Translations under genes and position numbers: made by a program
Shown here: one piece after another, positions 1-9,219 of the stretch
Layout of the letters: the number at the start of each line of letters is the position of its first letter
Position numbering within the stretch: the first letter of the stretch is position 1
From: Acidovorax sp. FJL06
GTDB lineage: Bacteria > Pseudomonadota > Gammaproteobacteria > Burkholderiales > Burkholderiaceae_C
DNA: 64,000 bases
Reading direction: 5' to 3'
NCBI RefSeq assembly: GCF_003852545.1
Contig: NZ_QAJR01000002.1
Coordinates: 37,096 to 101,095, forward strand
Notes under the pieces: generated by a model
Database searches by the model: none
The model's input: only the letters and a program-made list of their open reading frames with translations
What the model was told of the DNA's origin: nothing

Positions 1-1959
1 GGTCTTCACGTCGAACAGGTGCATGTTCTTCATGTGGGCCTTCAGGCGCTCAGGGCTCTGGCCGGTGTAACCAATGGTCCAGACCGACTTGTTGATCTCG
101 CGCAGGATGTCCTCGGGCACGGGCTCGTCCATGCCCTTGACCTTCTGCATCTTGTAGTTCTTGACCAACTCGTCCGCAAAGCCGAGCTTCTGCGCGAACT
201 GGTACATGATCATGTGGTCGGAGCGGCTCTCCCACAGCGGCTCGATCACCTTCTCGCGCCACTGGATGGAGCGGTTGGAGGCCGTGCACGAGCCACTGGT
301 CTCGAACTGCGTGGCCGCAGGCAGCAGATACACCGCGCGGTTGGGGTTCAGGTCTTCGGCCTTGCCCGGCATGGCAGCCATGGCGGCGGTGGCCGAGGGG
401 TACGGGTCCACCACCACCAGCAGGTCCAGCTTGTCCATGGCACGCTTCATTTCGAGGCCACGGGTTTGCGAGTTGGGCGCATGGCCCCAGAAGAACACGC
501 CGCGCAGGTTGGAGTCCTGGTCGATGAGCTCGTTGTTCTCCAGCACGCCGTCGATCCAGCGCGACACGGTGATGCCGTTCTTGGACATCATCGCGGGCGA
601 GGCGTACTGCTTCTTGATCCACTCGAAGTCCACACCCCACACGGCGGCGAAATGCTTCCAGGAGCCTTCGGCCAGGCCGTAGTAGCCGGGCAGCGAATCG
701 GGGTTGGGACCCACATCGGTGGCGCCCTGCACGTTGTCGTGGCCGCGGAAGATGTTGGTGCCGCCACCGCTCTTGCCCACGTTGCCCAGTGCCAGCTGCA
801 GGATGCACGAGGCGCGCACGATGGCGTTGCCGATGGTGTGCTGCGTCTGGCCCATGCACCACACGATGGTGCCGGGGTTGTTCTCGTGCAGCATCTTGGC
901 GACCTTGAACACCTGGTCTTCCTTGACGCCGCAGGCCTCTTCCACCTTGTCGGGGGTCCACTTGGCCAGCACTTCGTCGCGCACCTTGTCCATGCCATAG
1001 ACACGGTCGTTGATGTACTTCTTGTCTTCCCAGCCGTTCTTGAAGATGTGGTGCAGCACGCCGAACAGGAAGGGGATGTCGGTGCCCGAGCGGATGCGCA
1101 CATACTCGTCGGCCTTGGCCGCCGTGCGGGTGAAGCGCGGGTCGACCACGATCATCTTGCAGCCGGTTTCCTTGGCGTGCAGCATGTGCAGCATGCTCAC
1201 CGGGTGGGCCTCGGCCGCGTTGGAGCCAATGTACAAAGCGACCTTGCTGTTCTGCATGTCGTTGTACGAGTTGGTCATGGCGCCATAGCCCCAGGTGTTG
1301 GCCACGCCGGCCACCGTGGTGGAGTGGCAGATGCGCGCCTGGTGGTCGCAGTTGTTGGTGCCCCAGAAGCTCACAAACTTGCGCAGCAAATAGGCCTGCT
1401 CGTTGTTGTGCTTGGACGAGCCCACGAAGTACACGCTGTCGGGGCCGCTGGCCTTGCGCAGCTCCTGCATCTTGGCGGTGATTTCGTTCAGCGCCGTGTC
1501 CCAGCTGATGCGCTCGTACTTGCCGTTGACCAGCTTCATGGGATAGCGCAGGCGGTACTCACCATGGCCGTGCTCGCGCAGTGCAGCACCCTTGGCACAG
1601 TGCGCGCCCAGGTTGATGGGCGAGTCGAACACCGCCTCCTGGCGCACCCACACGCCGTTCTCGACCACGGCATCGACCGCGCAGCCCACCGAGCAGTGGG
1701 TGCAGACGGTGCGGCGCACTTCGATCTTGCTGTCGCCGATGCCGACCTTGGCGCCTTCGGCGGCGTTGGATTTCTTGACCAGCGTGAGCTGCGATGCAGC
1801 AATGCCGACGCCCACCCCCAGGCCAGAGCGGCGCAGGAACGAGCGGCGGTCCATCGTGGGCAGGGCCTGCGACAGGCCCCGGCGCAGGCTGTGGACAAAC
1901 GGGGAGGCAGACGACGATGTGGCCTGCGCAGCATGGGAGGACTTCTTGGTGAGCAACAT
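1..1959 (-). CDS. fdhA: Respiratory formate dehydrogenase, catalytic alpha subunit (partial, C-terminus outside window)
   Basis: Molybdopterin enzyme that oxidises formate to CO2, expected in the periplasm as the catalytic part of a membrane-linked complex. 653 codons are visible and the gene runs off the left edge. A twin-arginine signal (RRSFLRR, residues 38-44) precedes a hydrophobic stretch. A [4Fe-4S] site follows at C86, C89, C93 and a later Cys in GAHCAKG. The ARICHSTTV motif places a Cys, not selenocysteine, at the Mo/W ligand position. The ATG at 1959 is the first in-frame start that includes the whole Tat signal. The small Tat protein just upstream and the chaperone and ferredoxin genes beyond it fit an FDH maturation locus. 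Beta and gamma subunits would be expected left of the window. Confidence 0.93.
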   Translation of the reverse strand, partial: MLLTKKSSHAAQATSSSASPFVHSLRRGLSQALPTMDRRSFLRRSGLGVGVGIAASQLTLVKKSNAAEGAKVGIGDSKIEVRRTVCTHCSVGCAVDAVVENGVWVRQEAVFDSPINLGAHCAKGAALREHGHGEYRLRYPMKLVNGKYERISWDTALNEITAKMQELRKASGPDSVYFVGSSKHNNEQAYLLRKFVSFWGTNNCDHQARICHSTTVAGVANTWGYGAMTNSYNDMQNSKVALYIGSNAAEAHPVSMLHMLHAKETGCKMIVVDPRFTRTAAKADEYVRIRSGTDIPFLFGVLHHIFKNGWEDKKYINDRVYGMDKVRDEVLAKWTPDKVEEACGVKEDQVFKVAKMLHENNPGTIVWCMGQTQHTIGNAIVRASCILQLALGNVGKSGGGTNIFRGHDNVQGATDVGPNPDSLPGYYGLAEGSWKHFAAVWGVDFEWIKKQYASPAMMSKNGITVSRWIDGVLENNELIDQDSNLRGVFFWGHAPNSQTRGLEMKRAMDKLDLLVVVDPYPSATAAMAAMPGKAEDLNPNRAVYLLPAATQFETSGSCTASNRSIQWREKVIEPLWESRSDHMIMYQFAQKLGFADELVKNYKMQKVKGMDEPVPEDILREINKSVWTIGYTGQSPERLKAHMKNMHLFDVKT

Positions 1960-1973
1960 GGAGCGCCCCGCTG

Positions 1974-2183
1974 TCAGAGTTGGGTGGTTTTGTAGTACTG
2001 CTTCACGTGGGCCGACAGGTGGTAGCCACCCCCCTTCTCGGGCGCCACGCGGACGGGCTCGGACACCGTGGCATCAGCGGGGACAACCTGAGGAAGCGCC
2101 ACGGCCGCAGCGGCGGCAGCCCCTGCGGTGGCGGCGCCGGAGAAGAAGCTCCGGCGTGAGGAATGGGGCTGGCGGTTCTGCAT
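1974..2183 (-). CDS. Small Tat-signal protein associated with formate dehydrogenase
   Basis: 69-residue protein that is mostly a signal sequence: SRRSFFSG near residues 9-16, then a long Ala-rich hydrophobic run, then a short polar tail ending KQYYKTTQL. Proteins of this shape regularly sit directly in front of respiratory fdhA genes (the formate-dehydrogenase region Tat-target family). Their role is not established; a small subunit or assembly factor of the exported enzyme is plausible. It lies 14 bases before fdhA on the same strand, so co-transcription is very likely. The ATG at 2183 is chosen because earlier starts would add about 35 residues in front of the Tat signal. Confidence 0.82.
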   Translation of the reverse strand: MQNRQPHSSRRSFFSGAATAGAAAAAAVALPQVVPADATVSEPVRVAPEKGGGYHLSAHVKQYYKTTQL

Positions 2184-2330
2184 GCTTGTCTCCAGAATGG
2201 CTGGCGCTATGAAACGTAATTCATACGAGTCTATGCGAGGGTGCCTTACATCGCAATGACGCAGCGCACCACCCACTAATGCACTCATCTTTTATAGCGC
2301 CCGCATCAGGGTTTCTGCGGGCCTGCGGGG

Positions 2331-2966
2331 TCACTCCAACATGTCGAAGCCCTGGGCCTCCACCGCCACGAAAGCCCGTGTGAACTGGGCCAGAGCGGCA
2401 TAGAAACGGGCCTGCGGATGGGCCTGCAGGGCATCGCACAGCAGCAGCACCCAGGGCTGAAAATGTGTGGCAAAAAAGTCGCGCTGGGCCGTCAGGTTGC
2501 AGACAGCCGCATCGTCTCCGGCGATCAGATAGCGCATCACCTCGCACAGGTAGGCGATGTGGTCCTCCGTCTCGGGCATGGTGTCGCCACGCGCCAGCCC
2601 CAGGCGGTCCAGGTCGGTGCGCAGCCGGGCCAGGGGCTTTTCGTTCAAGAAGCCGCTCAGGTAGTGCGATCCATACAGATACACCTCGGGCTTGCCCACG
2701 CCGCCAAACAGGCGGTCGAACTCCTGTGCAATGGCGGCATCGCCCTGCGCGCGGGCCGCGCCCACCAGTTGTTGCCAGGGCTCCTGCAGAAAGCCGCCCT
2801 CGGCGGGCGCCTCGGTCACCGCCGCGCGCAGTGCCGACAGCAGCGGTGCGCCCGGCGCGGCGTAGTACAGCGGTGCGAGCAGGCCATACAGCTCGGCGCG
2901 CGCGGTTTCCTCGTCCAAGGCCGAGCTGCCACCGGGGGATGTCAAAGAAGCAGGTTGGGCGCTCAC
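2331..2966 (-). CDS. TorD-family molybdoenzyme chaperone
   Basis: 211-residue, Cys-poor, helix-rich protein of the TorD/DmsD family, cytoplasmic chaperones that bind the Tat signal or the apo-form of an exported molybdoenzyme until cofactor is loaded. Typical elements are the ELYGLLAPLYY start of helix 1, the EFDRLFGG segment, and the central ETEDHIAYLCEVMRYL region with the acidic/His cluster of the family. The GTG start at 2966 overlaps the TGA of the upstream ferredoxin gene by four bases (GTGA), which decides the start and implies translational coupling. The likely client is the FdhA encoded two genes downstream. Confidence 0.86.
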   Translation of the reverse strand: MSAQPASLTSPGGSSALDEETARAELYGLLAPLYYAAPGAPLLSALRAAVTEAPAEGGFLQEPWQQLVGAARAQGDAAIAQEFDRLFGGVGKPEVYLYGSHYLSGFLNEKPLARLRTDLDRLGLARGDTMPETEDHIAYLCEVMRYLIAGDDAAVCNLTAQRDFFATHFQPWVLLLCDALQAHPQARFYAALAQFTRAFVAVEAQGFDMLE

Positions 2967-5068
2967 AGGTCGGTCACTTTCGTTTCGCTTTGGGAGGAAT
3001 ACAGGTCGATCACGCGGCAGTCGCTGCACATCTTCAGGCGCTCCAGCGCCTCGCCCTGGAACATGGGGTGGCCCGACAGCTTGCCCAGCATGGCCTCGAT
3101 GGCTTTGACGGTGCCAAAGGGTTTGCTGCAGCGCACACAGGCCCAGGGTTGGGCCTCGTTCAGCACGCGCAGCTGCGCGCGCTCGGGCGTCAACAGCAGG
3201 CGCGGTTGCAGGGTGATGGCGTCTTCGGGGCAGGTGGTGGCGCACAGGCCGCACTGCACGCAGTTCTTTTCGATGAAGCGCAGCTGGGGCAGCTGGGGGT
3301 TGTCCTGCAGCGCGCTGGCGGGGCAGGCGCTCACGCAGCTCAGGCACAGGGTGCAGCGGTCCTTGTTGACTTCAATCGTGCCCAACGGCGAGCCCACGGC
3401 AGGTAAGGCAACGGCTGCGGGCCGATCGGCCACGGGCATGGGGGCCTGTTCGATCAGGTGGTCCAGCGCCATCTCCAGCGTGCTGCGCTTTTCTTGCGCC
3501 ACGGCAAAGCGCGCGGCAACAGCCGGGGTCTTCTGACGGGTCTGGCCCAGGGACTGCAGCGCGGCGTCCAGCTCGGTGGGGTGCGCTGCGCGCAGCAACT
3601 GCACATGGGTGCCGGTATAACCCAGGCCGCGCAAAATGCCTTGCGCCACATCCATCTGCGCCTGCAGGCCATCCAGGTACTGCGGCGCTTCTTCCTGGGT
3701 GGCCAGCACCACGATCTGCGAAGCCCCGTAGGCGATGGCGCTGAGCCACAGGTCCACCCCCGTGCTGGCCGTGTGCCACAGCGCCACCGGGATCACATGG
3801 GCGGGCACGCCATGCGCCAGCTTCAATTGGGCTGCGCGGCCCAGCTCTTCCACCAGCGCCTGGCCGCGCTCCTGGCTGTGCAGCAGCAGCACGGCGTCCT
3901 TGCCGCCTGCAGCGGTGTAGGTGGACAGCAGGGTTTTGAGCTTGCTGCCCTGGTCGGTGGCACTGGGGTAGGCGTAGGTCAGCGCGCCCGTGGGGCACAC
4001 GGTGGTGCAGGCGCCACAGCCCACGCACAGGTTGGGGTTGACGACGATGCGCTGGCGGGCCTTGTCGCTGCTCACGGCCTCGGCCGAGCAGATGTCCACG
4101 CAGGCGTTGCAGCCCACGGTGGCATTGCGGCTGTGGGCGCAGAGCTTTTGCTTGTAGGCAAAGAATTTGGGCTTCTCGAACTCGCCCACCAGCTCGCGCA
4201 GCTTGAGCAGCGCGGCCATGTCACGCCCATCCCAGCGGAAGTAGCCCTGCGGCAGCGCGTGCTGCAGAAAGGTGGGCGTGGCCGTGGCAGCGCGCAGGTC
4301 CAGCACCAGGTCAAAGCGCTCGGTCTGCGCGGCGGCGTCGCGCGTGAAGTCGATGGCACCCGCCACCTGGCACACCTTCACGCAGGCGCGGTGCGACTGG
4401 CAGGCCGCCAGGTCGATCTGGTAGTCGAGGCCAATGGCGTTCTCGGGGCAAGCGGCCATGCAGGCATTGCAGCGGGTGCAAAGATCAAGGTCGATGGGGT
4501 TATCGGCCGCCCATTGCAGCTCGAACGCACCCAGCCAGCCCGTGAGGCCCGTGATGCGCCCGCCCAGCACGGGGTAGCGCCGGGCCTGCGCGCCCCCGGC
4601 GTTGCCGGGGCCCTGGGTGAACAGGGTGACATCGAGCACATCCGACACCAGGGCCGCGGCCTGCTCGGCGGCGTCCAGCGGGCCGATGATGAGCAGGCGG
4701 CCCGCGCTTTTGTACGTGACCGTGGGCACGGGCTCCGGGTCGGGCAGGCGCGCCGCCGCCAACAGTGCCGCGATCTTGGGGCTGGCCTTGGCCGCGTCGC
4801 GGCTCCAGCCGCCGGTCTCGCGGATGTTGACAAAACGGAGGGGCGACACCGCGCCTTCGGTCTGCTGGCCCAGGTCGGCAAACAGGCGCTGCTCTTGGGT
4901 GCAAGCCACCACCACGTCCTGCCCGGACCGGATGGCTTGCTGAAAGGCCCCTGCGTCGCGCCGGCACAGGGTGGAGTGGAGGGTCAGGTCTTCATGCAGT
5001 GCCTCGCCCAACGCCTTGGCGTTGAGGGGCATCGTCTGGTTGCAGTCGCAAATGAGCGTCGTGGTCAT
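2963..5068 (-). CDS. Multi-[4Fe-4S] polyferredoxin of the formate dehydrogenase locus
   Basis: 701-residue cytoplasmic iron-sulfur protein with at least five Cys-rich clusters: CTRCNACMAACP, a neighbouring set around CQSHRACVKVC, CVGCGACTTVCP, CTLCLSCVSACP and CVQCGLCATTCP. Another Cys pair sits near the N-terminus (CDC), and CVRC and CSDC lie near the C-terminus. The central part without clusters resembles the domain seen in large 4Fe-4S proteins next to betaproteobacterial fdh operons. It could relay electrons to or from an FDH or support its maturation; which one is not known. The ATG at 5068 (MTTTLICDC) is preferred. Its first ~77 bases overlap the 3' end of the DUF3306 gene in another frame. 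Confidence 0.82.
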   Translation of the reverse strand: MTTTLICDCNQTMPLNAKALGEALHEDLTLHSTLCRRDAGAFQQAIRSGQDVVVACTQEQRLFADLGQQTEGAVSPLRFVNIRETGGWSRDAAKASPKIAALLAAARLPDPEPVPTVTYKSAGRLLIIGPLDAAEQAAALVSDVLDVTLFTQGPGNAGGAQARRYPVLGGRITGLTGWLGAFELQWAADNPIDLDLCTRCNACMAACPENAIGLDYQIDLAACQSHRACVKVCQVAGAIDFTRDAAAQTERFDLVLDLRAATATPTFLQHALPQGYFRWDGRDMAALLKLRELVGEFEKPKFFAYKQKLCAHSRNATVGCNACVDICSAEAVSSDKARQRIVVNPNLCVGCGACTTVCPTGALTYAYPSATDQGSKLKTLLSTYTAAGGKDAVLLLHSQERGQALVEELGRAAQLKLAHGVPAHVIPVALWHTASTGVDLWLSAIAYGASQIVVLATQEEAPQYLDGLQAQMDVAQGILRGLGYTGTHVQLLRAAHPTELDAALQSLGQTRQKTPAVAARFAVAQEKRSTLEMALDHLIEQAPMPVADRPAAVALPAVGSPLGTIEVNKDRCTLCLSCVSACPASALQDNPQLPQLRFIEKNCVQCGLCATTCPEDAITLQPRLLLTPERAQLRVLNEAQPWACVRCSKPFGTVKAIEAMLGKLSGHPMFQGEALERLKMCSDCRVIDLYSSQSETKVTDL

Positions 5069-5693
5069 CGTGGGTGTGGCTGGCTGGCGTGGCCACCCCA
5101 TCCTCTGCAGAACGGGCGGCCAGCGCAGGCTCGCTGGTGGGGGCGCTAGGAATAGCGCTGCATACCCCGGACTGTGCCACGTCTGCGGCGCCCGTCGCCC
5201 CCGCATCATCCCGAGGCTGAGTGACCGCCGGGGCTATTGCGCCCGCGTCTGGCGGCTCCACGCCAGCCGGTTGATCTTTGTCAAAGAACCCCAGGGCATG
5301 GGCGCTGGCAATTTTGCGCAGCATGCCGGCGGGCAGCGGGTCGGGCTGGGTGTAGTCGCCCACGTAGATGTCCAGGCCATCCATCACATTGAAGTGGGGG
5401 TCGGCGAACAGTTTTTTCATCGCCAGGTTGCGCACCTCGGGCGACACGGCGCGGCCCACGAACGGCGTGAAGTCGGACGCGGGCGTGAGCGCCTGCGCGT
5501 CGGCCAGCGTGGGCGGGGGCGGCTCAGGCGGGGCGGGCACAGCCACCGCCCCGGGTGCAGGTGCACGGACGGGCGCTACGGCCTGCGATGCCGGTGCGGG
5601 AGCGGGAACGGGCGGTGGCGGCTCTGCCACCGGCTTGCCCTCCCGCACCTCCTGTTTGCGGCGCGACCAGCGCCCCAGGAATCCGTCAGCCAT
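4992..5693 (-). CDS. DUF3306 family protein
   Basis: 233-residue protein starting MADGFLGRWSRRK, the usual N-terminus of DUF3306 proteins. A Pro/Ala-rich low-complexity segment (about residues 25-65) follows, then the conserved LADAQALTPASDFTPF and VRNLAMKKLFADPHFNVMDGLD region and an acidic, Ala-rich tail. The function is unknown; the family co-occurs with DUF3305 and formate dehydrogenase genes. The ATG at 5693 overlaps the DUF3305 stop by eight bases. The 3' end overlaps the next gene by about 77 bases, so either the tail is a dispensable read-through extension or the ferredoxin starts further in. Confidence 0.8.
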   Translation of the reverse strand: MADGFLGRWSRRKQEVREGKPVAEPPPPVPAPAPASQAVAPVRAPAPGAVAVPAPPEPPPPTLADAQALTPASDFTPFVGRAVSPEVRNLAMKKLFADPHFNVMDGLDIYVGDYTQPDPLPAGMLRKIASAHALGFFDKDQPAGVEPPDAGAIAPAVTQPRDDAGATGAADVAQSGVCSAIPSAPTSEPALAARSAEDGVATPASHTHDDHDAHLRLQPDDAPQRQGVGRGTA

Positions 5694-6267
5694 GGCCGCC
5701 GCCTCCTGCATCACCACGTCCGCCTGCACCACCGCCACGCAGCTTCTCGGTCGATACCGACGCCGGGTTGCCAAAGCGGTCCTGCAGCGGACGGAAGCTG
5801 TCCGGCCGCTTGCGGCGCTTGGGCTCGGGCTGGTAGTGCTCAGCCACAAAGGCGCGCAGGGCTTCCACCACCTCGGGGGCAGCGGGCACCTGCTCCACGG
5901 TTTCCTGCGCGTCCAGCCAACGGCCGGCATCGTGGTAGCTCAGGCTCACGGCCACGGGGCGGGCCAGGGGCTCCTCGCCCGTGCCCGGGTCCTCGTCGGC
6001 GCGCCACATCACGAACCAGCAGGGCGCAGGCGAGGTGAGGTTCAAGTGGTAGCCCTCGGCGTCGTCGCGGAACAGCTCCACCCGGACCGCCGGAAACAGC
6101 CAGCGCTGCTCGCGCTCGCCCTGGATCAGCGGGCGGGGTTCGGTGCCGAAGGCAGCCTCATGGGGCACCACCTCGGCCAGCGACCAGCGCCAGGGCTGCC
6201 AGCGGTTGGCGATGTGCTCGCGCCGCATGATCACGGCAACGTCGGTGTGGGGGCGCAGGGCAGTCAT
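5686..6267 (-). CDS. DUF3305 family protein
   Basis: 193-residue protein with the family pattern DVAVIMRREHIANRWQPWRW near the N-terminus, a central PAPCWFVMWR segment and a basic, Gly-rich C-terminus. DUF3305 proteins have no proven activity but almost always accompany DUF3306 and a formate dehydrogenase, so a role in enzyme assembly is inferred from context only. It begins 67 bases after the fdsA stop on the same strand and overlaps the DUF3306 start, so the accessory genes may be transcribed together with the NAD-linked enzyme. Confidence 0.82.
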   Translation of the reverse strand: MTALRPHTDVAVIMRREHIANRWQPWRWSLAEVVPHEAAFGTEPRPLIQGEREQRWLFPAVRVELFRDDAEGYHLNLTSPAPCWFVMWRADEDPGTGEEPLARPVAVSLSYHDAGRWLDAQETVEQVPAAPEVVEALRAFVAEHYQPEPKRRKRPDSFRPLQDRFGNPASVSTEKLRGGGAGGRGDAGGGGHG

Positions 6268-6333
6268 GGGCGCCGACTGTACCCCGACGTTGCACCACGG
6301 ACGGCACCACCCACAAAGCCCCTTTGCGCCGCG

Positions 6334-9219
6334 TCAGCTTGCAGCGCCTTCCAGCCGCTCCACCGCCACCGCGCAGTACTTGAACTCGGGGATCTTGCCG
6401 AACGGGTCCAGCGCCGCATTGGTCAGCAGGTTGGCCGCCGCCTCCACATACGCAAAGGGCATGAACACCGTGCCACGCGGGGTGCCATCGTCGCGCCGCA
6501 CGCGCACCTGCAGCATGCCGCGCCGCGAGCGGATGCCCACCAGCGCACCGGGCGCCACGCCCAGCCGCGCCAGTTCGTCGCCATGCAGCGATGCGGTGGC
6601 CATGGGCTCGATGGCGTCCAGCACGGTGCTGCGCCGCGTCATGCTGCCGGTGTGCCAATGCTCCAGCTGGCGGCCGGTGATGAGCACCAGGGGGTAGTCG
6701 GCATCGGGCTTCTCGGCCGCCGGGATCACGCTGGCGGGCACCAGTTGCAGGCGGCCCGTGGGCGTGGGGAATTTGTCAGTGAAGACGATGGGCTGGCCCG
6801 GGTCGTCGGCCGTGAGGCAGGGGTAGGTCACACTGGAGTCGCGCGCGAGGCGCTCCCAGGTGATGCCCTCGATGCTGGCGTGCATGGCCTGGCGCATCTC
6901 GTCGTACACGGCGGCCACGCCCGATTCCTCGCCCGCGTAGTTCCAGCCGAGGCCCATGCGTGCCGCCATCTGCTGGATGATCCACAGGTCGGGCCGTGCG
7001 TCGCCCGGCGGGTTCAAGGCACGGCGGCCCATCTGCACCATGCGGTCGGTGTTGCTGGCGGTGCCGGTCTTCTCGGGCCAGGCGCTGGCGGGCAGCACCA
7101 CGTCGGCCAGCCAGGCGGTTTCGGTGAGGAAGATGTCCTGCACCACCAGGTGCGACAGGCTGGCCAGCGCATGGCGCGCATGGTTCAGGTCAGGGTCACT
7201 CATGGCCGGGTTCTCGCCCATGATGTACATGCCGCGCACCTTGTGCGGGTCACTGTCGTCGGCCAGCGCCTTGTGCATGATCTCGACCACGGTGTAGCCC
7301 GGCGCCTCGTCGAGTTGGGTGCCCCAGAAGTCTTCAAACCAGGCGTGGGCCCCCGCGTTGTCCACGCGCTGGTAGTTGGGGAACATCATGGGGATCAGCC
7401 CCGCGTCGCTCGCGCCCTGCACATTGTTCTGCCCGCGCAGCGGGTGCAGGCCCGAGCCGGGCTTGCCGATCTGGCCGGTGACGGCGCACAGCGCAATCAG
7501 GCAGCGCGCGTTGTCGGTGCCATGCACATGCTGGCTCACGCCCATGCCCCACAAAATCATCGACGCCTTGGACTGCGCAAACGCCCGCGCCACCTCGCGC
7601 AGCGCCTCGGCCGGGATGCCACACACGGGCGCCATGGCCTCGGGGCTGCAGCCCATCACATTGGCCTTGAGCGCCTCGAAATCGGTGGTGCGGTCGCGCA
7701 CAAAGGCTTCATCCACCAACCCTTCGTCGATCACCGTGTGGATCAGCGCATTGAGCATGGCCACGTCGGTGTCGGCCTTGAACTGCAGGGTGCGCCAGGC
7801 GTGGCGGCCGATGTCGGTGATGCGCGGGTCGGCCAGCACGATTTTTGCGCCGCGCTGTGCGGCGTTTTTCATCCAGGTGGCGGCCACGGGGTGGTTGGCC
7901 GTGGGGTTGGAGCCGATCACAAAGATCAGCCCGGCATGCTCCACGTCGTGCACCGGGTTGCTCACCGCGCCGGAGCCCACGCCTTCGAGCAGCGCGGCCA
8001 CGCTGGAGGCGTGGCACAGCCGCGTGCAGTGGTCCACGTTGTTGCTGCCAAAACCGGTGCGCACCAGCTTCTGGAAAAGGTAGGCCTCTTCGTTGCTGCC
8101 CTTGGCCGAGCCGAAGCCCGCCAGCGCCTTGGGGCCATGGGTGTCGCGCAGCGACTTGAGCGTGCCGGCAGCCATGTCCAGCGCCTCGTCCCAGGTCGCT
8201 TCGCGGAAGGTGTCGCGCCAGTCGGCGCCGTAGGGGCGTACATCCTTGGGCACGCCGGGCTTGCGGACCAGCGGCACCGTCAGGCGGTCGGGGTGGTGGG
8301 CGTAGTCAAAACCAAAGCGCCCTTTCACGCACAGCCGGCCCTGGTTGGCCGGGCCGTCGCGGCCTTCCACACTGATGATCTTTTCATCGCGCACGTTGTA
8401 GGTGATGAGGCAGCCCACGCCGCAGAACGGGCAGACCGAATCGACCTGGCGGTCCACCTTTTGCGAACCGATGTGCGTCTTGGGGCTGAGCGCGCCCGTG
8501 GGGCAGGCCTGCACGCACTCGCCGCAGGCCACGCAGGTGCTCTCGGCCATGGGGTCGTCCAGGTCGAACACGATCTTGCTGTCGGCCCCGCGCAGTGCGT
8601 AGCCGATCACGTCGTTCACCTGCTCCTCGCGGCAGGCGCGCACGCAGCGGTTGCACTGGATGCAGGCGTCGAGGTTGACCGCCATCGCGGGGTGGCTCAG
8701 ATCGGCGGCGGGCTGCTCGCGGCGCAGGGCTTTGAGGGCCGGGCGCACCGAAACGCCCAGACGGTCGGCCCATTCGCTCAGCTCGCCGTGCTGGCCCACT
8801 GTTTCAGAAAAATTTGAATCAAATGAGCCGATATCGCTTGATAGACAAGCGCTACCAGCTATCAATTCAGGAGTATTTATCTTTTCATCGTTCCACCGGT
8901 ACCCCACATCGGGCATGTCGGACAGCAGCATCTCCACCACCATCTGCTGGCTCTTGCGCGCGCGCGGGCTGGCCGCCTGCACCTTCATGCCTTCAGTCGG
9001 TGCGCGGCAGCAGCTGGAGGCCAGCGTGCGTTCGCCGCCGATCTCGACCACGCAGGCGCGGCAGTTGCCATCAGGGCGCAGGCCGTCGGTGTAGCACAGG
9101 TGCGGGATGTCCACCCCGTGGCGCTGCGCGGCTTTCAGGATGGTTTCGCCGGGGTGGGCCGTGATGGGCTGGCCGTCCAGTTCGAAGTCCACGCCGAGGG
9201 TGTCGTGCGCCGCGTTCAT
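6334..9219 (-). CDS. fdsA: NAD-linked formate dehydrogenase alpha subunit
   Basis: 961-residue cytoplasmic catalytic subunit. From the N-terminus: a 2Fe-2S ferredoxin domain (C42, C53, C56, C70), a NuoG-like segment, two [4Fe-4S] motifs (CIQCNRCVRAC and CVACGECVQAC), the FDH [4Fe-4S] site (CPFCGVGC) and the molybdopterin-binding body, with LCHASS giving the Mo-ligand Cys. The domain order matches the FdsA/FdhF2 class that passes electrons through FdsB to NAD. The ATG at 9219 has a good AGGAGG ribosome site and overlaps the fdsGB stop as ATGA. A dispersed repeat lies in frame at about residues 113-139, producing an unusual Ser-rich insertion. It lacks a Tat signal, unlike the second FDH downstream. 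Confidence 0.95.
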   Translation of the reverse strand: MNAAHDTLGVDFELDGQPITAHPGETILKAAQRHGVDIPHLCYTDGLRPDGNCRACVVEIGGERTLASSCCRAPTEGMKVQAASPRARKSQQMVVEMLLSDMPDVGYRWNDEKINTPELIAGSACLSSDIGSFDSNFSETVGQHGELSEWADRLGVSVRPALKALRREQPAADLSHPAMAVNLDACIQCNRCVRACREEQVNDVIGYALRGADSKIVFDLDDPMAESTCVACGECVQACPTGALSPKTHIGSQKVDRQVDSVCPFCGVGCLITYNVRDEKIISVEGRDGPANQGRLCVKGRFGFDYAHHPDRLTVPLVRKPGVPKDVRPYGADWRDTFREATWDEALDMAAGTLKSLRDTHGPKALAGFGSAKGSNEEAYLFQKLVRTGFGSNNVDHCTRLCHASSVAALLEGVGSGAVSNPVHDVEHAGLIFVIGSNPTANHPVAATWMKNAAQRGAKIVLADPRITDIGRHAWRTLQFKADTDVAMLNALIHTVIDEGLVDEAFVRDRTTDFEALKANVMGCSPEAMAPVCGIPAEALREVARAFAQSKASMILWGMGVSQHVHGTDNARCLIALCAVTGQIGKPGSGLHPLRGQNNVQGASDAGLIPMMFPNYQRVDNAGAHAWFEDFWGTQLDEAPGYTVVEIMHKALADDSDPHKVRGMYIMGENPAMSDPDLNHARHALASLSHLVVQDIFLTETAWLADVVLPASAWPEKTGTASNTDRMVQMGRRALNPPGDARPDLWIIQQMAARMGLGWNYAGEESGVAAVYDEMRQAMHASIEGITWERLARDSSVTYPCLTADDPGQPIVFTDKFPTPTGRLQLVPASVIPAAEKPDADYPLVLITGRQLEHWHTGSMTRRSTVLDAIEPMATASLHGDELARLGVAPGALVGIRSRRGMLQVRVRRDDGTPRGTVFMPFAYVEAAANLLTNAALDPFGKIPEFKYCAVAVERLEGAAS
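8803..8880. repeat. AGCGCTTG-family dispersed repeat, in frame inside fdsA
   Basis: An A/T-rich patch in an otherwise very GC-rich gene. It holds the paired blocks ATCGCTTGAT and CAAGCG followed by CAGCTATCAATT, the same arrangement as intergenic copies at 23.0 and 37.6 kb. On the coding strand it is open and encodes a Ser/Ile/Asp-rich stretch between the ferredoxin region and the first [4Fe-4S] motif. Confidence 0.75.

Noticed and set aside
19-1995. Long open frame opposite fdhA that could encode a 658-residue His/Val/Leu-rich protein
   Set aside because: It is the antisense of a clearly recognised gene; GC-rich coding DNA produces such frames, and it has no domain signatures.
5368-8817. 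Very long open frame opposite fdsA and the DUF3305/3306 genes (over 1100 codons)
   Set aside because: Same antisense artefact; it spans several real genes and shows no recognisable motifs.
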